Both the position numbers and the translations under genes were made by a program. From Planctomycetota bacterium (GTDB lineage: Bacteria; Planctomycetota; SZUA-567; H5-PLA8): a DNA stretch of 64,000 nt. The notes below the pieces were generated by a model that had not been told where the DNA came from, did no database searches, and saw only the letters and a program-made list of their open reading frames with translations. Location of the stretch: NCBI GenBank assembly GCA_027493525.1, contig JAOSKN010000003.1:1116001-1180000 (forward strand), written 5' to 3'. This document shows, piece by piece, positions 59,963-64,000 of the stretch (its first letter is position 1; every line of letters begins with the position of its first letter).

Positions 59963-61303
59963 TCAGACGGCCGGCGCCGGGTCGAGCCGAGCCACCTGAT
60001 CGAGTTGCGCCGCGACCTTGCGGAACGCGACGCCGATCTGGTCCAGCAGCGGCGCGATGTCCCGGCAGCTCCAGCCGCCGAGCATGGTCAGGCCCGTCTC
60101 CCCGCAGCGCCGTTCGGCCACCGGGCAGTCGCCGGCGCGATAGACGATCTCCCCGCCGCGCGGGTGCGCGGACCACGGGAAGCCCCGCCCGAAGTGGGTG
60201 CGCTTCTCCTGGAACGCCGGCCGCAGGTGGATCGCCGAGTCGTAGCCGGTGAAGATGGGCACGCCCTCAGCGCTCAACGCCTGGACGTACTGGCTCCGGG
60301 TCACGCCGGGGACCTCCTCGGGCACGAAGACGAAGTGGACGCTGTGCCAGGCGGGATCGAGGCGTTCGGGAAGGCGCAGCGCGCGGATGCCGGGGACGCC
60401 GCGGAGCCGCTCGACCAGCGCGCGCGCGTTGGCGCGGCGCCAGGCGTTCAGTTCCTCGAGCCGGTCGAACTGCGCCAGCGCCAGCGCCGCGCTCATCACG
60501 TTGACGCGGTAGGTGTAGATGAGGCTGTCGATCCAGCGCCGGCGCTCGGGATCCTCAATCTCGTGAGTCGTACGGTTCGGGTGCATGCCCGTCAGGAGCG
60601 CCCGTTCGTAGAGGCCGCGGTCGCGCGTAACGAGCATCCCCGCGTCGCCGGCGGCGATGTTCTTGGTGGAGCCGAAGGAGAAGCAGCCGAAGTGGCCGAA
60701 GCTTCCGACGCTGCGCCCGCGGTACCGCGAACCCTGCGCCTGCGCGCAGTCCTCGATCAGGCACAGCCCGTGCTTCTCGGCCAGCGCCGCGAGGCGGTCC
60801 ATCTCGGCGGGAATGCCCCCGAGGTGAACCGCCACGATGGCCTTGGTGCGCGGCGTGATCCGCGCCGCGACGGCGTCCGGGTCGAGGGTCAGCGTCTCGG
60901 GATCGATGTCCGCGAAGACCGGCACGCCGCCGGCCTGCAGGATGCAGGAGACGGTCTGGCCCCACGTGTACGGCGAGACGATCGCTTCGTCCCCCGCTTC
61001 CAGGGCGCACATGCAGGCGATATGCAGCGCCGGCCCGCCGCCGCAGGTGGCGATCGCGTAGGGCACGCCGAGGTCCCGCTTCATGCGCGCCTCCAGGGCC
61101 TCGCCGGGGCCGCCTCCGCGCGCGGAGCAGAGGTTGGCGATGTCCTCCGGCGCTTTGCGCAAGGTGGCCAGAACGGCCTGGATCTCGGCCTCGTTGGGCC
61201 ACGGCCACGGCGGACGCTGGATCGTGACGGCCTTGGGTCCGCCTAATGCGGCGAGTCTGGCGTGGATAGCGGGCGCGGCGGGCGGCGGCGAGACGGCGGG
61301 CAT
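59963..61303 (-). CDS. DegT/DnrJ/EryC1/StrS-family PLP aminotransferase
   Basis: 446 residues from ATG at the complement of 61303, with GGAGG seven bases upstream; the longer frame to 61384 is untranslated leader. PLP sites are visible: YAIATCGGGPALHIACMCAL (phosphate loop), IVAVHLGGIPAEMDRLAAL, LIEDCAQAQGSRYRG (Asp for the pyridine N) and the lysine in CFSFGSTKNIAAGDAG. Such enzymes aminate keto-sugars or cyclitols. It is upstream of the amidohydrolase. The upstream region is AT-rich with an ACATATCTT motif. Confidence 0.92.
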   Translation of the reverse strand: MPAVSPPPAAPAIHARLAALGGPKAVTIQRPPWPWPNEAEIQAVLATLRKAPEDIANLCSARGGGPGEALEARMKRDLGVPYAIATCGGGPALHIACMCALEAGDEAIVSPYTWGQTVSCILQAGGVPVFADIDPETLTLDPDAVAARITPRTKAIVAVHLGGIPAEMDRLAALAEKHGLCLIEDCAQAQGSRYRGRSVGSFGHFGCFSFGSTKNIAAGDAGMLVTRDRGLYERALLTGMHPNRTTHEIEDPERRRWIDSLIYTYRVNVMSAALALAQFDRLEELNAWRRANARALVERLRGVPGIRALRLPERLDPAWHSVHFVFVPEEVPGVTRSQYVQALSAEGVPIFTGYDSAIHLRPAFQEKRTHFGRGFPWSAHPRGGEIVYRAGDCPVAERRCGETGLTMLGGWSCRDIAPLLDQIGVAFRKVAAQLDQVARLDPAPAV

Positions 61304-61431
61304 GGCGGGAACCTCCATTTGTTTTTCTGCAACTGATCTTGGGGAAGATACCCCATGAAATATCGCGGCGTTTGCATCTAACATATCTTTATTTGCACAT
61401 CTTCATGGAGCGCCCCGGTGCGCGAAGGCAC

Positions 61432-61457
61432 AAAAAAACGCCGCCCGAAGGCGGCGC
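61432..61457 (-). terminator. Intrinsic terminator after the beta-helix gene
   Basis: On the minus strand GCCGCC-TTCG-GGCGGC with a TTCG tetraloop (61441-61456 on the plus strand) is followed by seven T. It lies 27 bp after the stop of the beta-helix gene and separates it from the aminotransferase gene further downstream. Confidence 0.85.
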
Positions 61458-61483
61458 TCGAACCACCGAGGCCCGCTTGAACG

Positions 61484-63412
61484 TCAGGGCCGCACGCCGT
61501 GGCTCGGCGCGTCCGAACCGAACTCCAGCGCGCCCACGTCGGCGGCCTTGCCCGCATACGCCAGACTTACGCCTTGGCCCTTTTGCCAGGCCAGCGGCTT
61601 GTCGAGCGTGAGCACTCTATTCTCGTAGTCGACCTTCACGACGCGCGCCGTCTCGGCGCCCCCGGCGAGTTGGATCGTATCCCCCACTTCGCCCTCGATC
61701 CCGAAACCGTCATAGAAGAAACCGGCATCGGCGACGGGCAACTCCTTCGAGGCGCCGTCGGCCGAAGCCGTCGTAAGAGGCGCGGCCGCGTCGCGCATGG
61801 GACTGTGCTCCGTCAGTCGGTAATCACGTTTGTCGAGATCCGCCACTTGGGGATCCTTCTGCAGATTGCCGGAAAACGTCCCAGGAAATCGCGCTTCAAT
61901 ACCGGCCACGCCGGTCGGCGGATTCTGCTTATCCACGACATAGGCGACTTCCTCACCGGCGCCGGCGTATACGTTGTTGCATTCAAATCGCGTGTTTGCC
62001 AGGTTGCCGCCGCACACCCAAGCCAAGGGCTTGCCGGTGACCGCTTTCTTCCAAGCCCAGTTGATATGCGCGCGGTAGGGCTCTGGCATAAAAAGATTGT
62101 TCTTGATCAAGTTATCCTTGAACTCGAAACGTTTGTGAAATTGGCGGCTGTCCTTCCGGTTTTCCAAGGGCGGTGGATCGAGGAAGCCTTCCATGGCCTT
62201 GTCCGAGGGCGTACCCACGCAGCCGTTGTCGTAGCCGTGGAATGTATTGTGATAGATGCGATTGCCCGAGACGAAACCGGCCTCGTGCCCCTCGCCCATC
62301 CAGAAGCCCGTGCCGTCCGAGCGCTGGTGCCAGCCTTCCCAGGAGCCGCCCCAGCGAAACCCGATGGCCATCCCGCCGGCGACGCCCTCCGGATAATCGG
62401 CATCGGGTTTCTCGAGTTGGGGATTGCTGAAAATGTTGCGTCGAATCAGGCCGTGCTGCCCCGAGTATTGCAGGGCCGACGGCTGAGCGCCGGCATCCGG
62501 GCGGAACGGGGTGTACCCGAAGTAGTTCGCCTCGAACAGATTGAAGCGCGCGCTGTCGTAGGCCGCTTCGGGCATGTAGGAAGGATTGTCCGGACCGCGC
62601 CGGTCGGGCTTGATGTCGTAGACCTCGACCAGCTTCTCCGCGCGCGCCTTGACGTAGTAGGCATTGGTCAGGTGGTTGCGCCGGATCACGTTATAGCTGC
62701 CGCCTCGGATGGCGATCAGCGCGTGCGCCGCGATCTCGAAGGTACAGTACTCCACCACATTCCGGTCGCTCTTCTCCAGGATCAAGCTGTCGAAGCCCGA
62801 ATTCCGAAACAGGCAGTCCTCGAAACGGCAGCGTTCGCATTCAATCAGCTTCACGCATCCCTTCCCCGCGTTTCGGCCGTCCTTGAATACGCAGCGCTTG
62901 AAGGTCAGGTGCTGGCACTTGCGGGCAAAAACCCAGCCTTCCACCTCCTCGAAGGTCAGGTTCTCGAATGTCAGATACCCTATTTCGCGCAGGACCAGCA
63001 CGCAGCGCGTGGGCGATATCTCGTCCGTCGGGTATCCGGAGTCGCCGCCCAGGACCACCTTCTCGTCCTTGAAGGCCTGGAACCGAATGGGCGCCCCGGG
63101 TTTGCCGGAATGCCGAGGTTGCAAGACGTCGTGCTCCTCGGCGCTCTTCCGCGAGTGGTACACGCCCTCCCGAATCAGCACCGTATCGCCGGAGACGGCG
63201 ACGGCCGCGGCCTTGGAAATGCAGGTGAAGGCGTCGCCGTCCGCTCCCGAGGCGTCGCGCTTGGCGATCGAGTACGTGCCCTTGCAGTCCGCCGCCAGCT
63301 TGCCGTCCACGTACATCGTCGCGGCGCCGGCATCGCATGCGGCGGCCAGCACGGCCAGTGCAAGCCAGCATCCAGAACTTGCTGCACTCGTGCCCTTGGG
63401 TCGGCTTGTCAT
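61484..63412 (-). CDS. Secreted right-handed parallel beta-helix protein (pectate-lyase-like)
   Basis: 642 residues from ATG at the complement of 63412 (AAAGGG six bases upstream). Signal peptide: SGCWLALAVLAAACDAGAAT. Then a DUF1565-like start (TMYVDGKLAADCKGTYS, AAAVAVSGDTVLIREGVY) and a series of beta-helix coils (CQHLTFKRCVFKDGRN, CERCRFEDCLFRNSGF, YCTFEIAAHALIAIRGG, NVIRRNHLTNAYYVKARAE) with cysteines and asparagines at turns. A C-terminal domain ends VGALEFGSDAPSHGV. The fold is used by polysaccharide lyases and hydrolases, so binding or cutting an acidic polysaccharide is likely. It diverges from an AraC-type regulator. Confidence 0.8.
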   Translation of the reverse strand: MTSRPKGTSAASSGCWLALAVLAAACDAGAATMYVDGKLAADCKGTYSIAKRDASGADGDAFTCISKAAAVAVSGDTVLIREGVYHSRKSAEEHDVLQPRHSGKPGAPIRFQAFKDEKVVLGGDSGYPTDEISPTRCVLVLREIGYLTFENLTFEEVEGWVFARKCQHLTFKRCVFKDGRNAGKGCVKLIECERCRFEDCLFRNSGFDSLILEKSDRNVVEYCTFEIAAHALIAIRGGSYNVIRRNHLTNAYYVKARAEKLVEVYDIKPDRRGPDNPSYMPEAAYDSARFNLFEANYFGYTPFRPDAGAQPSALQYSGQHGLIRRNIFSNPQLEKPDADYPEGVAGGMAIGFRWGGSWEGWHQRSDGTGFWMGEGHEAGFVSGNRIYHNTFHGYDNGCVGTPSDKAMEGFLDPPPLENRKDSRQFHKRFEFKDNLIKNNLFMPEPYRAHINWAWKKAVTGKPLAWVCGGNLANTRFECNNVYAGAGEEVAYVVDKQNPPTGVAGIEARFPGTFSGNLQKDPQVADLDKRDYRLTEHSPMRDAAAPLTTASADGASKELPVADAGFFYDGFGIEGEVGDTIQLAGGAETARVVKVDYENRVLTLDKPLAWQKGQGVSLAYAGKAADVGALEFGSDAPSHGVRP

Positions 63413-63502
63413 CTTTCGCCCTTTCCATGTAATACGAATTATGCTGCTCCTTGTCGCATACCGGACTTGCCCCTTCAAAGCTTGCAGAGTACATATCTTA
63501 TT

Positions 63503-64000
63503 ATGCAATTCTTGCCGGACGCCACGCTGAAGGCCGCCGTGCACCGCGCCAAGCCCCGCTTGCGCCCCAGCGGCGTCTGGCTCACGCGCGTCTGCCATCC
63601 CACCTGGGTGCTGGATTACTGCGGGCTGGAAGGCGAGTCCTGCCGGATCGAACGAGAGGGCGCGGAAGGGCCGCCGTTTGCCTGGCGCCCCGGCACCTGG
63701 CACCTCTACGCGCCTCACACGCCCTATCGCCTGCGCATGGACCGCACGGACCTGCCCTCGCAGGACCTGTGGCTGCTCTTCGAATTGCGCCAGCCGCCGC
63801 TTGAACTGAAAGCCCGCGATTTCGCGGTGCTCGCCGACCCGGAGGATCAGCTCGGCGCGGACGTGCGCGCGATGGGGCTGCTGCAGGAACGCGGCCTGCC
63901 GGGGAGCGAGTGGACGCTGCACGGCTACCTGCTCTGCGTGCTGGGCCGGATTCTGACGGCGGCGCGCGCCGGGGCCGCCGGCACTCCGGAAGATCCTTGG
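63503..64000 (+). CDS. AraC-type regulator, N-terminal sensor domain (partial)
   Basis: 166 residues to the window end, no stop reached. The sequence has a cupin-type ligand domain (VWLTRVCHPTWVLDYCGLEG, FAWRPGTWHLYAPHTPYRLR) as in the AraC arabinose-binding fold, and a helical region follows. The HTH would lie beyond the window. The divergent beta-helix gene is the obvious regulatory target, with sugar released by the secreted enzyme as a possible inducer. The start ATG lies within the ACATATCTT motif region. Confidence 0.72.
   Translation, partial: MQFLPDATLKAAVHRAKPRLRPSGVWLTRVCHPTWVLDYCGLEGESCRIEREGAEGPPFAWRPGTWHLYAPHTPYRLRMDRTDLPSQDLWLLFELRQPPLELKARDFAVLADPEDQLGADVRAMGLLQERGLPGSEWTLHGYLLCVLGRILTAARAGAAGTPEDPW

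Noticed and set aside
1..64000. tRNA, rRNA or known riboswitches
   Set aside because: I scanned intergenic regions for the T-loop GGTTCGAATCC-type pattern and for rRNA-like or riboswitch-like sequence and found none; a covariance-model search would be decisive.

Overview
This 64 kb window is GC-rich bacterial DNA from a Gram-negative organism: it has a TonB-dependent outer-membrane receptor, type IV pilus motors, many proteins with Sec signal peptides and a periplasmic L,D-transpeptidase. A eukaryotic-type Ser/Thr kinase with a C-terminal extracytoplasmic domain, a WD40-containing sensor kinase, a large secreted glycoside-hydrolase-2-like protein, a CSLREA/beta-helix protein, a TIGR03032-type protein and dispersed palindromic repeats suggest the PVC superphylum (Planctomycetota/Lentisphaerota/Verrucomicrobiota) or a neighbouring uncultured phylum. 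This is inference; there is no rRNA gene in the window to settle it. Six single-base surpluses, all in homopolymer runs, break five otherwise intact genes. The sequence is therefore probably a lightly polished long-read or metagenomic assembly, and those genes are annotated as whole genes with indels.

Left part (1-9.9 kb): start of a secreted protein (minus), Ser/Thr kinase, PilZ protein, CheY-like regulator, LysM/L,D-transpeptidase, an ABC ATPase, glmS with a PIN-type toxin-antitoxin pair directly upstream, and a DUF4870 membrane protein.

Pilus region (10-22 kb, all minus): pilT, a GspE-N-domain-only protein, pilB, pilC, a PilS-like histidine kinase with a complete WD40 propeller inserted between TM1 and TM2, a PilR-like sigma-54 activator, a coupled secreted protein and a GlmM-type phosphohexomutase. 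The order and the small or overlapping gaps suggest one or a few transcription units for pilus assembly, retraction and control.

Middle (22-28.5 kb): purN, a secreted protein, a very short transcription unit with a clear promoter and terminator encoding a 32-residue membrane peptide, ridA with a membrane protein, a polysaccharide-lyase-like secreted protein, then 1.6 kb of intergenic palindromic repeats.

Accessory island (28.3-33.7 kb): a minimal Rhs-type polymorphic toxin with an AT-rich tip, its coupled immunity gene, a REP-associated tyrosine transposase between inverted REP hairpins, and a second (DUF4304-like) orphan immunity gene. The two immunity genes end in the same repeated 3' sequence, and a 68-bp stem-bearing repeat brackets the island. 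This is the most interesting part of the window together with the WD40-PilS fusion.

Right part (33.7-64 kb): quinol NO reductase (norZ) diverging from an NsrR-like Rrf2 regulator, two MITE-like elements, a TonB receptor, a membrane protein, a giant GH2-like enzyme, a membrane glycosyltransferase-like protein, two tandem paralogous secreted proteins, a sugar oxidoreductase/isomerase pair, a TIGR03032 protein, a Gly-rich beta-helix surface protein, an ackA-xfp phosphoketolase operon, a DegT-type aminotransferase with an amidohydrolase, a parallel beta-helix secreted protein and a divergent AraC-type regulator cut by the window end. No tRNA, rRNA or CRISPR array was found.
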